A stretch of DNA of 64,000 bases from Oikopleura dioica (GCA_907165135.1 OU015569.1:3162001-3226000); one strand, 5' to 3'; shown: positions 36,936 through 49,700, counted from the stretch's first letter. The notes: generated by a model from the letters alone, not told the origin. Made by a program: numbers and translations.

Positions 36936-37997
36936 ATGGTGGGAGGACAGTCCTGCCGCCAGTGCGAAGTCTACCAGGAGCGGTTAGACTCGCTGCGTTC
37001 CGACTACGAAGTTCTGAAAGAAGGACCCTTTCTTCCGCCTTTTGGAAAGCCAAAAGAAGTAGAAGAGATCAAGGAAGAGGGCCTAGCCGAGCGAAACCGC
37101 GTCTTGGAGCAGCGACTCACTCAGGAACGCTCGCGCGCGGCCGAACTAGGTAAGTGAGAACTTTTTGGTTGAAATTAATCATCAGATGAGTCCCTAAAGG
37201 CGGCGTTGAGTGAGCTCCAGATCCAGAAAGACCTGAACCACGAGCTCCAAGAGAAATTGTACCTTGGCGGACACATTTTGGAGAACGCTTATCACCTACA
37301 GCAGCACGAAAACGTCGAGCGAAATGCACAGCTACACGAAAAAATCGAACGCCTGAGCAAGGACTGTGGCATCCTCAGAATAGACCTAGAGCAGCACGAT
37401 GTTAAACATTCCGAGAAACTTGAAAAGGCGGTGCAAAGGGAGCAGGTGCATCTTGATACCATCAAAGCGCAAGAACACGAGCTAGAAACGACGGGAAAAC
37501 AGCTTTCTGGTAAAGCGAGAACAAAAATTTTGAAAGATGACGCTGATTTCTAGCGGCCAGAAGCGATATGCTTTTGATGGAGGACAAAATTACCACCCTA
37601 ACACGCATCGTCAACGACCACGAATCGGAAAACGACCAACTTCGAGTTCGTAAAAATTTTGATAACAAACATACCTTTTACAAAAATTTTGATTGAACTT
37701 AATAATTTTACGATAATTCCAGCTACGAGATTTTCATCGGAGATTTCCTATTCATTTTTTCAGATGGAGCTCACCGAAGCCTTCCGCGCCAAAAGTCAGC
37801 TCGAGCGAATGCTAGAGCAGTACAAAGACGATTTAGCTCGTCGAGAGACTGAACCACGTATCGGTGAGTTTTCATCTACAAAACTCTGGAATATGTTTGT
37901 TTTAGATAACCTTTTGCTGAACGACGAGGAATACGTCCAGAACGTCTCTTCGAAACCCATGTCTATTCCGGAACGGCTTCTTATCCATCGTTTTTGA
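36936..37997 (+). CDS. Coiled-coil protein, unknown function
   Basis: Five exons (36936-37149, 37186-37509, 37554-37645, 37764-37863, 37906-37997) sum to 822 nt, 273 aa, phases consistent. The start MVGGQSCRQCEVYQERLDSL is followed by long heptad-rich segments (LAERNRVLEQRLTQE, ALSELQIQKDLNHELQEKL, NAQLHEKIERLSKD, DKITTLTRIVNDHESENDQL, FRAKSQLERMLEQYKDDL), so most of the protein is predicted coiled coil. The tail is SSKPMSIPERLLIHRF. The short introns and a GGTTTTCAG acceptor 12 bp before the ATG support the model. Coiled-coil content prevents family assignment; a centrosomal, cytoskeletal or tether role is only a guess. It lies 280 bp upstream of septin-7 on the same strand. Confidence 0.7.
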
Positions 37998-38277
37998 TTT
38001 ATATTTTAAATGATAAGAAAACCGACCAAAGTCAAAACGAAACTAATTCTTCTACTGAACTCTTCATCAATTGACCTTCCACAAACGACCTTCAAATTCT
38101 CTTCTCTCCTCCTAAATGATAAATACAAGTCTTCTCTTCCAACTTAAACATAATTTCTGTCTCAAAAACGAAAAAACGTATTCCCAAAGTTCAAATATTT
38201 CTATTTCTAGAGATCCGCTCTAGAACGGGAAATCAACCAGTTCCTCCTTCACTCCTCCTTTCAATCCGAGTTTTAGA

Positions 38278-39770
38278 ATGAAGAAGGATTTGCGCCCTGA
38301 CTCCGCTAAGATCAAGACCGACTCGGCGAGTAACAACTACGTCGGCTTCGCCAACTTGCCGAACCAGCTTTATCGTAAAGCTGTCAAAGATGGCTTCGAG
38401 TTCACGCTGATGGTCGTTGGCGAATCTGGACTCGGGAAGTCGACTTTGACAAATTCGCTCTTTCTCACGGACATTTACGGCGCCGAGTACCCTGGTCCAT
38501 CGCAGCGAATCAAGAAGACCTCAAAGGTAAGACTTCAGTAATAAGAGTTTGCCGATTTCAATTTCAATTTCAGGTGGAGCAAACACGAATCACCGTCAAA
38601 GAAAGTGGAGTACAACTCAACTTGAGCGTGGTAGACACTCCCGGCTTCGGCGACGAAGTCAACAACGACAAATGCTGGGATCCGATCATTGAGTTCATCG
38701 AGTCCCAGTTCGAGCTTTATCTGAACGCGGAAAGTCGAGTTGAGCGGCCGTGCAAGATCCAGGACACACGAGTCCACTGCTGTCTCTACTTCATTGCGCC
38801 CAGCGGCCACGGGTTGAAACCCCTCGACATTGAATTTATGCGACGCCTTCATGACAAGGTTCCCTTTTATTTTTTATACCAGAGACTCACCGCCCACTTG
38901 AAGGTTAACATCATCCCTCTTATCGCCAAGGCAGACACTTTGACTCCTGACGAGTGCCACGAGTTCAAACGCGAAATCCTCCGTGAAATAGAGCTGCACA
39001 AGATCAACATCTACAAGTTCCCAGACGGAGCAGACGACGAAGAAGCCCGAGCGAACAAGAGAATCCGTGAACGGATCCCATTCGCCATCATTGGCTCTAA
39101 TCACGTTCTCGTAAGAGCTTTTATCTTGTCCATGATCGTGAAAACTGAGCTTTTCTTTTAGCAACTGAATGACAGACGCGTGCGAGCGAGACAGTATCCC
39201 TGGGGCATTTGTGAGATCGAGAACGAAGAGCACTGCGACTTCAAGGTCCTTCGTGATATGCTCATTCGAACACACATGCAGGTAGCGTACTCCTCCATGA
39301 TTCCAACTTCTTAAAAAATTAGGATCTTGTCGACCTAACGGCGATGGTGCATTACGAGAACTTCCGCGCCACGAAGCTCTCTCAACTGATGTCCGGTAAC
39401 GCAAAGAGCACTACCTCGCCCCTGCACCAGCTGGACGTGGAACGGCGAGAACACAAGAACAAAATGAAGCGAATGGAAGCCGAGATGGAGCAAGTTTTCG
39501 AACTCAAGGTCAAGGAAAAAATCAGCCGACTCAACGACTCTGAAATAGGTAAATCTAGTGCATGGATAACGATGCTTTAAGTGAATTTCAGAGCTTCAAC
39601 GGCGCCACGAGCAACAGAAAAAGAAGCTGGAAGCGGAATTCGCCGAGATCGACTTGAGGCGGCGCGATTTCGAAAAAGAAAAAGCTGAGTTCGAGTACGT
39701 CTACCGCGAATTCCAGGACAAGATCCAGACGAGCGACAAAAAGAAAAAGAAAAACGCCTCGCTCTTCTAA
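38278..39770 (+). CDS. SEPT7: Septin, SEPT7 type
   Basis: Six exons (38278-38526, 38574-38858, 38904-39110, 39162-39281, 39323-39548, 39592-39770) sum to 1266 nt, 421 aa. GTPase motifs: P-loop GESGLGKST, switch [12 protein letters not shown]4 AKAD. The septin unique element includes [16 protein letters not shown] and [34 protein letters not shown] and the C-terminal coiled coil ([17 protein letters not shown]) match SEPT7, the family member that caps hetero-oligomers and interacts in cytokinetic and cortical filaments. The Lys-rich end ([11 protein letters not shown]) resembles the vertebrate tail. No anomaly; all six exons are in phase. Confidence 0.95.
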
Positions 39771-40802
39771 AACAGCAGCATCAAAATTGAAGTTACCACA
39801 CAAGTTCCGCTCAACTCTTACTCGCTCAATATCTAAATATCTCCGAACTAAAACTGCCGCTTACTCCAAACACATAAATAATTCGAGTTCAAACGCGGCC
39901 CTTTCCCCCTCCCTAAATGTGAAAATTAAGCTTGATGGTTCTGAAAGCGTCCAAAACCTATCCCAACAAACACAATTTGAGATTAAAACCTATGAAAGCG
40001 AAATTTTGATTTTCTGTAGCTTACTACCCTTACTGCCTTTTTAAAAATGATGATTCTCCGCAAGTTCCGTGTCCTTTTTAAATGTGTGACTATTGTAGGA
40101 AGCGTCTGACTACCTCATTATTATTTTATTTAATATTCGACTCGTTAGGAATGGTGTAAAAATTAACACTGGTGGAAATAAACTCGTCGCACACATGTTC
40201 GATCAACTACTTTTTTTCTTATCAGTCATTAGGGATTATTGACTGATCTATTGCTTTATTTTTTCCAGGTAAATGCAGGAACTGCAACATTCGCAGGTAT
40301 TCTCACTCGCTAAAAGATGGATGTCGTCGATACTTTTCACGACAAACTTCATCTAACTCTGACTCCAAGAATAATATTTAGTGATTTTTAAGTCCTTTCG
40401 GAGTTTGTTGAAAATTGACAGTGATTTGCGGGAGTGAAAGATCAGACTCAGAGAACTATAGTAGAGAACAATAGTAGACATCCTTTTTAAAACCGAAAAT
40501 GTGCACGGAGGTAATCCTTCAGGATCCGCGAAGACAACGCATTGCTGGCGGTTTAGTTACGTTTACTCAACCATCTTTATCAGTGGTGAACAATGACACG
40601 CAAGAGGTTTTGTCATGACGAGTCACACCTGAAGCAGGAGCTTTCGATTTTACTTGTGACAACAGTCTGTCGCAGCAAGGTAACGAACCGTTATAATCAC
40701 CGCTAAATTGGAATATTTTACGATTCACCTAAAAATTTAAAGATTGAGATTTTGTATCTAAATTATCCGTTTTATTAGGCTCGTTAATGTAGACATGAAA
40801 TT
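39771..40802. other. Region between convergent septin-7 and tetraspanin-PDZ genes, no gene seen
   Basis: About 1 kb. The first part (39771-40045) is the septin 3' UTR and has an open frame with no features. The rest is AT-rich with short unrelated open frames. No splice structure, RNA gene or repeat pair was recognised by eye. Confidence 0.45.
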
Positions 40803-43800
40803 TTAAGAGTCGAAGGACTGCCAGGACGGTTTCCGCTGGAGCAATCGCGGTTGAACTTCGTAATCGATCGACACATTCCCGTGCAGAGCATCAAAAATGG
40901 CAGTATCTTCTGGATTCTTTCGTACTCTAGATTTCGATGCCTTCGCAAGAAGCGTTATTTTTAGCTTGTTGCCTCCGTATTGAATTGTTTGGACGAGCTC
41001 GTCCATGTCCATAAAGTCGAGGGAAGATTCGTCCAGTTCGATGAGTCTGTCTCCGACGCTAACTCCCGCTTTTTATGGCTTCAGATTGTCGTTCTATCAC
41101 TATATTGATGCTTGATCAAATAAATATTGAAGCCGTTCCTTGATCAGCTGCACCGTTCGGTTGAACATACTCAACATAAAATCCTTTCGCATCTTTTGTC
41201 ACTTTGAATCCAAATGAGCCATTGTCTCCTCTTGTAAGAGTCACTGTCAGAGGTTGCGTCGCCGACGAGAACTCGTCGTTATTTGCAATTGAGAGTACTT
41301 GGAGCGTCACTTCTTCTGTGCATTTGCTTCGGACGTAATCGACCAGCTCTTCATGCGACCATTTGGAAGGGTTTTTGGCGTTTATTGAGCCCAGACGATC
41401 GCCGATCTTGAGCCCAGCGCGATCAGCTGGAGAGCCGATCGTGACATCTTCAAAGAAGTGTCCGTCCGCGTCGAACCAAAGATGGAATCCGAAACTCTGC
41501 TGGGCTCTCCTTGCAATTCGGATCGTCTTTGTCTGGAGCTGGTCAATAACCTCTTTGAACTCAAGAGTGAGAGTAATTTCTCCATTGGTGGTGCTCTCTA
41601 CGTACTGCACAACTTCTTCGACGCTCCAGGCGGTCACATCTGTCCCGTCGACCTTGAGAACCTTGTCTCCATCGCGCACGCCGAAGTATTCGGCTGCACC
41701 TCCTCGTTTCAGCCAGTGAATAATGTGCGACGAGTCAGACTCTTCGAAGCCGCTCGAACGAGCGAGCTTAAAACCAAAATCTTCATCCTCGAATTTGAAA
41801 ATGGTTATGTCAGTTCTCACGGTAACGCTTGTCTCAGTGACGTCTGAGTTTGAAACGAAATTGCCGCGCTGACGATTTCTTCGCCGACCGACTTTGGAAC
41901 TTTTGGACAACTCGGCGAGAATGGACGTAATTGGGATCTTTTCACGTTTGTAACGGTGGAAGGATTTGGTGTCGATCGACAAAGTGAGCAAAACGTTGTT
42001 AGAGGACTAAAAGATTGAAGTGAACATTAAAGATCTTTGAATGTAAATTACTTTTATTCGAACAGCGACATCTTCGGGAGAATCGTGCTCGATATTGATG
42101 TGGTTGAGCTCGATGATTCTATCTCCGACTCTCAGGCCCGACGATTCCGCGATGGATCCTAATTTCGCAGCTTATAAATTTCAACTCTCGGGTTATGAGT
42201 TATATGCTCGTTCTCGAAGTGTGAATATCCCACGGTGACTAACTTAACAAAAGTGGTTAAATTAAAGCTGTTCCTGAGTTCACTGTCGCGAAGTAATGTC
42301 CGTGCAGATCCGTTCCGACGGTGAAACCGAAAGACTCGTCTTTTTCTCGCTGAAGCCTGCAAAGCAGCGGTTTACCGGCAATGTTATTTTGATCGCTTTT
42401 CTGGTCCAACACAAGAATTTTGACATGATTTCCAGAGTTCTTAATTAGCTCCGCTACTGCCTCGTGGCCCATGGAATCGCATTTGATTCCGTTAATTTCA
42501 AGAACCCGATCGCCATCCTTCAATCCAGCTCTGCGAGCAGGACTATCTGCCTCGATTCGCTTTACTATCTGGGCTTCGCGATCCCGATCAATCGCTAGGA
42601 AGAAGCCAAAGCCTTCGCTGTCTAATTTCACCAAGTCGCACAGCCGCGGAACTCCGACATCCGCACTTTCATGCAACTTTGAAAAGCCTGAGATGGATTC
42701 TCCCTCTTCCGTCCCGACGAAATCATCTTTGTGCTCGTCCTTTGTAAAGAAGATGGGCTGTTCCGGAACTGGTCGTTCATCATTCTTAAGCTCGTCCATT
42801 CCGCTTGTCTTGAACTGCACAATATTTCTGTAATGCGTATCCGACTTTCCTCCAGCAACAAGCAAAGATACCTCCGAAGGCGCATTGCGTAGTTTTTGCA
42901 GAACTGCATCATGGTTAGCATTTTCCACGCTCATCCCGTTTAGTTGAATAATTCTGTCTCCAATTTTCAGGCCTGCCCGTTCGGCAGGACCTCCCGCATC
43001 GACTTCCTCAACGTAATGTCCGTCGCGATCTTGATCGTAGTAGATGCAAAATCCAAGCTGGCCATCTTCTTTATAGATTTTTGTAAGTCTTGGAAGGGCT
43101 CTTTTATACTGCATATCATACTCCTGCGCCACGACAATCAAGTGGCAAATGTTCTCGCCAGAGAGGATCAACTTTGTGATAGTAGTGTGAGATTCATACT
43201 CGCAGTTGATGCCGTTGATTTCGACGACACGGTCACCGAGTCTCAAGCCGCCTCTATCGGCCACGCCACCGACATCGACCCACTTGACAATTTGCCCTAC
43301 TCGCTCGTTATCAATAACAACGTAAAGTCCAAAATCTTCAGATGGTAGTTTCACCAGGCGACAGTAGCGAGGCTTAGCCACTCGAGATGATTTGGATTTC
43401 ATGTTTTTCGCCAAACTTCGCGTGACTTGGACTCCCTTCCGCCTGAAAAATGAGTCGCACTCGGGAGAGAGCACCAGAAGCTCGACTGTTTGTCTTGATG
43501 CACTTCCAACATCAAGTTTGGACACGCGCTTGCCGTCGATCTCAATCAAGCGATCGCTGTTTTGAAGTCCCGCTTTATACGCAGGTGATCCTTTTACAAC
43601 TTCCTCGACGTACTGCCCCGTTCCGTTTTGCAGCGACAAGACGCGGAAGCCAAATCCAAAATGTTCGTTCTTTGTGATTTTTATTATCCGCGGATGGTGT
43701 TGCAAGTCCAAAGTCACTCCAGCGATATTCTCTCTGTTTAGATCAATATTTTTGCTCGAGTAAGTTTCGTCAACTTCTTCGCTGATAAGGAGCAAAGTGA

Positions 43801-44848
43801 GGACCTTTCCAGCTGCTTCGAGTTTAAAACGAGCATCAGGTAAATTGTTCTGATTCAACTGCACGCCGTCGATTTCGATGATTCTACTTTGCTCCTTGAT
43901 CCCGGCTTCTTCAGCAGGGGATCCTGTTTTGACTTTTTTAATGACAATTCCATCTCTGTAGTTGTCCACTTCCAGTCGGAGACCAAAGTCGACTTTTTGA
44001 CTTGAGCGGTTGATTTGAAATAGTTCCGGCAAAAGATCATATCCGCTCTTTTTCGCAAACGCCTTGAATGAATGGATGGCCGCTTTTTGCTCGGCTCCGA
44101 CAAGAGCTGTTTTGTCTTCTTCATCTTCAAATCCATGGCTCAGGCGGATGTGGTAAACGGCGACAAACAGGAACTTGACGATGAATGAAATAAGGAGGGT
44201 GACGGTAAGCGCAATGGAGTAGATGAACCATTCTGTAAGAAAAACGCTGACTTGGGGAACGCAATCTTCTGTGAAGTATTCAATTCGTTGGATAAACTCA
44301 TCACCACCGTCATTATTTGAAGTGCACGCCATTTGCAATAATTCCTTGTCGTTATCCGTAACATTTAGTCCCATTTGTGTCCAATCTTCCGTATTGAAAC
44401 AACACTCATTAGCGAGTTCTACTTTTTGCAAGTTGATAATCGTTTCCGAATCTTTTTTGTAGTCGAAAATGTCGCTGATTTCGAAGGAATAAGAAAGCCT
44501 GATGAACAAGGCATGCAAGATCGACGCAATTATGAAGATGAGAGCTGACAAAAAACCGATGTAGATTGAAAGAAGTTTTTCTTTCTTGAGGTTGATAACA
44601 AACATGCCGCCAAAGGAAATGCAAAGAGAGCAGATTCCAAGGATTTTCATCATCGATGCATAAAAATTCGAATTCTCCAACATCGACAAGATCACCAATT
44701 TCGCCCTGCCAAGACTGCTATCACTCGCCAACATTCCTGAAACGATGGCAATACCGCCCAGTAACCAGTTGAAAATATGCAGCATTGTCAAGGAGGTTCT
44801 CGTAAACTTCCATCTCTCGAATTTGAGCAGCAAAAAAGAAATATTCAT
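40803..44848 (-). CDS. Tetraspanin-like four-TM module fused to nine PDZ domains
   Basis: Four exons (44848-42274, 42158-42052, 42006-41139, 41068-40803) sum to 3816 nt, 1271 aa, all phases consistent. The fusion lies inside one uninterrupted 2575-nt exon. Residues about 21-40, 64-87, 91-117 and 204-235 are membrane helices. TM1 carries the tetraspanin-like HIFNWLLGGIAIVSGML. A large loop (118-203) has an ECC pair (149-150), two more Cys (175, 196) and an N-glycosylation site (NVT, 162). The canonical CCG is CCF here. From about residue 275, nine PDZ repeats follow with GFGF/GLYV-type binding loops and GDRI/GDRV..EING cores (e.g. GFCIYYDQDRDGHYVEEVD, AGLKIGDRIIQLNG). Introns 1 and 3 fit only GA-AG boundaries (TCAG|GAACAG, CAAG|GAACGG). 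Predicted role by inference: a plasma-membrane scaffold organising many PDZ ligands. Confidence 0.85.
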
Positions 44849-45684
44849 TCTCAGATTTCCAATGCAGCGAAGGAAAGAAAGCACCAGGCGCGCTTGAAAT
44901 TGTTTTGGTGCTACCGCCTGTGGGCAATTTGGACGAAGATTTTTGGTGGAGCAAAGTTTCGGTCATTTTCCAGCATGGTTTCATAAGAATAGTTTCATAG
45001 ACCAAGTTGGCTTGGACAGAAAGTTCGGAAATGGGCAGACTTATCATGTCCATAGGAAGACAGATGGGAGGGAACGATTGTCGGCTGAACACACAGCGCT
45101 GACATTTGGCGCGTATTTGAATATTCTCTATCTGGTGTGAGGGGCACTTGACATTTGTCACCAGCTTATATAGGTTTTTCCTCAGTTATCAAGATTTTGA
45201 TGAGAAATAAGGGAAATTTAATAAGGGTATCATGATCGAGATGTACTCTTTGTAATTTCTAGAGCTTTTTTTATAGGGTCCTCCCTAAAGACAAATACGA
45301 ATCAACAATCATTCAATTTAATGATTATGATTATTTTTCAATTGGCATGGGCTCGAAGATAAACAAACTGAGCAAAACATACAAACGTATTATCTTAGTA
45401 CGCCTTTGACATTCGTTGATCCAAGTTGCTTCACATCAAATGGCTTAATAGCCCCGGTTTACAAGGGCTTCCCCATAAACTAAACAGTGCCCACGTGGCG
45501 CCCTCTGCTCCCCCTTTCAAGGGTTCTCGACGGGAAAGAGGAAAACTTCTCAGGTGTCGATGTGAACAAAACTAGGGCGAGAGCAATACTACAGACCTGC
45601 AAATCCGACTGTGAATTTTCGTCCCACGTGCGAGGAAGATCAGAAGACTGAAAAATAATAGAGATTTCTGAGAAGAAGGAGAAG
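44849..45684. other. Region between divergent tetraspanin-PDZ and syndecan-like genes
   Basis: About 835 bp with both promoters. A minus-strand open frame (45161-44721) overlaps the start of the tetraspanin-PDZ exon in another frame and has no recognisable features; it may be 5' UTR. Around 45480-45640 is a GC-richer patch (GTGCCCACGTGGCGCCCTCT). Nothing else identified. Confidence 0.4.
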
Positions 45685-46461
45685 ATGTGGATAGAATGCC
45701 TATTCATCACAACAGGAGTCTTGGGCAAATTCTTCGGATCAGGTAAAATCTTACTTGAGGGATAGTCTTCGGAAAATATAATCAGGTGACCAACTACGCG
45801 ACTACGAGTCTGATGATGAAGATCTCGCAAAACTCAGGGAGGAACAAGTTTTTGCGTTATTCTACGAAGGAATGGATTTATTTCCCTTTATTTTTGTTTA
45901 TAAAATACGAAGAAGATTCTATTCTATCTTGATACACCTAGTCTCATAATGAAAACCATGGCAAGGGGAAGAAAAGGACGTCTCATCGCCGAACCCACTG
46001 AATAGCGCGCCTGCATTATCCACGACCACAAAACCTTCGATATTGTCGCAGGTAAAAAACAATTATCAAAGTGTCCATTGTGTCCATGACGCGTCGTCGA
46101 TCAAGAAAACGGAAAATGAATTTTTAGCCATTTCCCGGAAAGGAGCGAATTGCTCAGCCAGAACAGATGGATGATCTTTTGAAAAAGGGACGGGCGCTCT
46201 AAATTTAGAATAATAACTAAACGCTTCGTTATTTTTTCCCTTCGAGAGTCACCCTTTTTAAAGAGCTATTTATTGGCGGCGATTGTGGCGGGCATCATTG
46301 CTGGAGTTATTCTTTCCGTAGTCATCATTTCCCTAACAGGTTCTGAGCTCGTAAAAATGCAGGTGAATGAGCGGTATATTTAAGTTCACCGAGTGTACAA
46401 AAGCAATCAGGGAAGCTACGTCGTGCCGCTGCTGAAACCGTCGATAGCGGAGAGTGAATGA
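45685..46461 (+). CDS. Syndecan-like single-pass proteoglycan candidate
   Basis: Exon 1 (45685-45742) gives a short hydrophobic start, MWIECLFITTGVLGKFFGSG, joined in phase to exon 2 (45786-45847), SGDQLRDYESDDEDL, an acidic Ser-Gly context typical of glycosaminoglycan attachment. A later exon (from about 46247 to 46339) encodes a Gly-spaced membrane helix, AAIVAGIIAGVILSVVIISL. It joins in phase to the last exon (46385-46461): VHRVYKSNQGSYVVPLLKPS. A basic stop-transfer followed by GSY resembles the syndecan C1 cytoplasmic segment (RMRKKDEGSY). The terminal EFYA PDZ ligand of other syndecans is absent (ends IAESE). Middle exons (about 45938-46040, 46129-46200) could not be joined with confidence. 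Confidence 0.45.
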
Positions 46462-46780
46462 ACGAACGAAACCACTTTTTGTGTTTGTACCATAAATTTG
46501 TATACACGAGTCTTTCTCACTTTGATCAATGCGACAGTGAGAGCCACTTCTACTTCCTGCGCCTGACGATCAAAAGAATAAAAGTCCTCTCCTCGATCGT
46601 TTCGTTGAATTTGGTGATCATTTGCGAAAAATATTATAAACGAAAGGCCAAAAAATGAAGCGGATTTAGATGAGATTAGTTATTTCCGAGTAATATCGCA
46701 CAGATGTGTCAAGGTCGAAAGAAAGATCGGCTTTGGCCGATTCTCAGACAATAGGCTTTCAGGAAACATAAGCATTTGAT
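46462..46780. other. Region between convergent syndecan-like and ENPP genes
   Basis: 319 bp separating two converging 3' ends. It contains 3' UTR sequence of both genes. A short open frame (46458-46658) overlapping the syndecan-like stop has no features. Nothing else seen. Confidence 0.4.
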
Positions 46781-49700
46781 TTAAAGAAATAGAAGCAATA
46801 AAAGGTAAAGAATAGAGCCGAGAGCAGCAATCGGAGATGAACTTGGTTCTTTAAAAGCCCATCCCAAGTCGCCTTCGAAATTCATTGTTGATCGCAAGGC
46901 AATGCGTTTTACACGCTCTGTTTCCCCGAGAAACTCCATTCCAGTCAATCTTTCAATCTCGAGCAGCCTATCCAATGCATAATATATATCAATAAGAATC
47001 TTGAAGTTTACCTGACTGAGTGCATTTCTAGTTTTTCTTGCCACCACTCGACGAATGGTATGTAGTAAACTAATCTGCAGTTGAAATTGCCCCAATAAAG
47101 CGGCCGTGTTTCTTCTTGATTGATGACCATGCACGGAGAATATTCACTGATATTGTTTCATCTTATTGATTCCGGAAATACAATTTGACATAAAATATAA
47201 GAAATTGTTCAAACTATCCTTGCGAAAGAGTCAGAAGTATTGTGCCTCCAAGGATACAGGGCAGGATAAAGTGAGCCCTCTTGATCTTCGAGGATAAAGT
47301 ACATGTGTGATGGTTGAAAAACACCCTGTCTATTTACCGGATCACCAAGAGGCTAAGATTTTCTGTAAGTTAAAGGGCTTTACAATGAAATATCCGGCTC
47401 CTATTGCACCATTTGTTCGTCTGCCTGTTCATCCATTCAGAAGGAGGAACATAAACACCAGTTCCTGTTGTATCGAATGCAGTTCCGAATCGAAGCGATT
47501 TAACGTCGTTGGAAAATACTCTTGGCAGCATGTCATCCTTTAGTGTGTGCCACCAGTAAGGTTCATCGAAGAACTCGAGTCGCGAGTTGTCTTCGAATCC
47601 GAGCCGTAATTTGTTCATACACTCGTCAAGTGAAGAACAACTGGAGTATGTGGGGAAGTTGTGATGCTCATCAAAAGCTATGTCGATCGATTCATCAACT
47701 TTTACTCCGTCGGGAAATTTAGTTTCTCCAATAAATGATTTTGATTTAGCGGGATTCGTGGGTCTTTTTAAAGCTGGCTCAAATCGTCCGTCAAGGGAAA
47801 ACTGCTGTGAATAGAATTTTTCCATCAACTTTGGAGAATCAGTTCTTATGCCAACAAGATCCATGAGAAGTCGGAAGACTTCTACGTTTTGAATTGGTGG
47901 AAGAACGACATTTCTTTTGATTTTAGGGCCGTACATTGTCAATGGGACTTTCATGCCTTCATATTTTGAATCCCAGCCGTGGTTGCCCATGTATCCTTCG
48001 TCGTTACAATTGTTCCAGGGATACGAAGTTACTTTCGTTGCAGGTTTCATGTAATAAAGCAAGAGCTCAATAGACGGAGTCGGGTTGTCATAATGCAAGC
48101 GTTTCGGTGCCAAGTATTTGTCATAAATTTTAAAACCGTTCTCATTCCATGTGCACTTGACGCCATTTATAATCTCGACAACATCAAAAGGATCTGATGA
48201 ATTTGAGCCCATAAGACCACCCTGCTGTGCTGTAGTTGTTTTCGTTAGAAGATTTGTAGTCCTCATAATATTCGGGTTGACTTCATCTAAAAGGGGAGCT
48301 ACAGCAACCATGTCCTCGCATAAAGCCTGCTCCATTCCGTGATCGGTAGTCAATACTATGTTCACGCATTTGTCTAAGTTGTACATTTTCAATCCATCCA
48401 TGAGCTGCTGTAGTTGTATGTCAACTCTTTTTAGTGCTTTATCGAGCTCTCCGGACTCGTCGTATGGACCAAAAGCATGTCCAATATGATCTGGCTCGTC
48501 AAAGTACAATGTGAGAAATTTCGGCCGGAAACCTTCCTTTGGTCCTGACCCAGGATAGGGAGGGAGATTAAGCCATTCTAGCATCTGATAGATTCTGTAT
48601 CCAAAAGGCTCTTCTCCGTATGTTCCATAGTCCCAAAAGTAAGTTGGATTCTCGCCATTTATCGAGAGATCATTACCAGCCCAGAGACAAGACGCTGAAA
48701 TCATGTCGTGTCGCTCAACAGTATTCCAGAATGGATCTCCTGACCACCACCCTTCATCAGGAGAGGAAACATTGCAAGAGTAGTCGCCAGTGTTAGGCGA
48801 GAAGACGTTGCAGCTTGCATCTTTTTTCCAGTCGTACCATTTGTTTCCAACAATTCCGTGTTGGCTTGGATAGAGTCCAGTCATAAGTGTGTGGTGATTC
48901 GGGAAGGTTTTGCTCGGATACGAAGGCTCCATAAACTCAGGATAGGAACCACACTCTCGCAATTTCATGTAAGTTGGTAAAAATTCTTTCCGTTCCAGGT
49001 ATGATTTTCTAAAGCCATCAGTCGAAATTAGAAGCGTGGTGCCTTCGTAAGTTTGATCAGGGCATTCAAACTCCTCTTCCACAATGCACTCTGATTCTGG
49101 AAATGTTGTCTGTCCTTTGCACGAAGTCAAATAGTCGGTGCAGCAGTCCTTTCGCTCTAGGCACTTGTCATCGCACCAGCACTGGGTTGACTCGACCGTG
49201 TTTGTGTTTGAGTTGTTTGGCGCCTCACCACATCGATCCCACTCTGGGAGTGAGGGAAATCCAGCTCCCCACTAAATTTATTCTGATATGGCCTGCTTGA
49301 TTTAAAAATAAGTACTTTGCTATCTTTGTTTTTGCATAAAAAGATTGAAGCGTCGTTAGCGTACGCAGATCGTTTGCTTCGGGTCGTTGAGCGTTTTTTC
49401 TGAAATCACAATTTATCAATATAATTGTTAAGTAAGTACTCACTCTGAGATGGGTTATGAGATTTTCGAAGCTATCCGTCGCCTGGAACATATAGTTTTT
49501 GTCAAATCTTACGTCGTCAAGCTTTTTAAGAATGTCCGACAAAGAACTTTTCTCTTCTATGTCTTCAGCAACATTTAAATCAACCCCAAATGATTGCCCA
49601 TTATCAAGCTGGAACAAATATCTGATGGATGACACTCTACCATGTCTGTAGAAAGGGATGAAGGTAAATTTCGATTCAGGATATCGTTCAGCAAGATTTG

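Noticed and set aside
44721-45161. 146-aa minus-strand ORF overlapping the start of the tetraspanin-PDZ gene
   Set aside because: Different frame from the TM1 coding sequence and no recognisable features; probably 5' UTR plus frame shadow.
45480-45830. 116-aa minus-strand ORF
   Set aside because: Overlaps the first exons of the syndecan-like gene on the other strand and shows no domain or splice structure.
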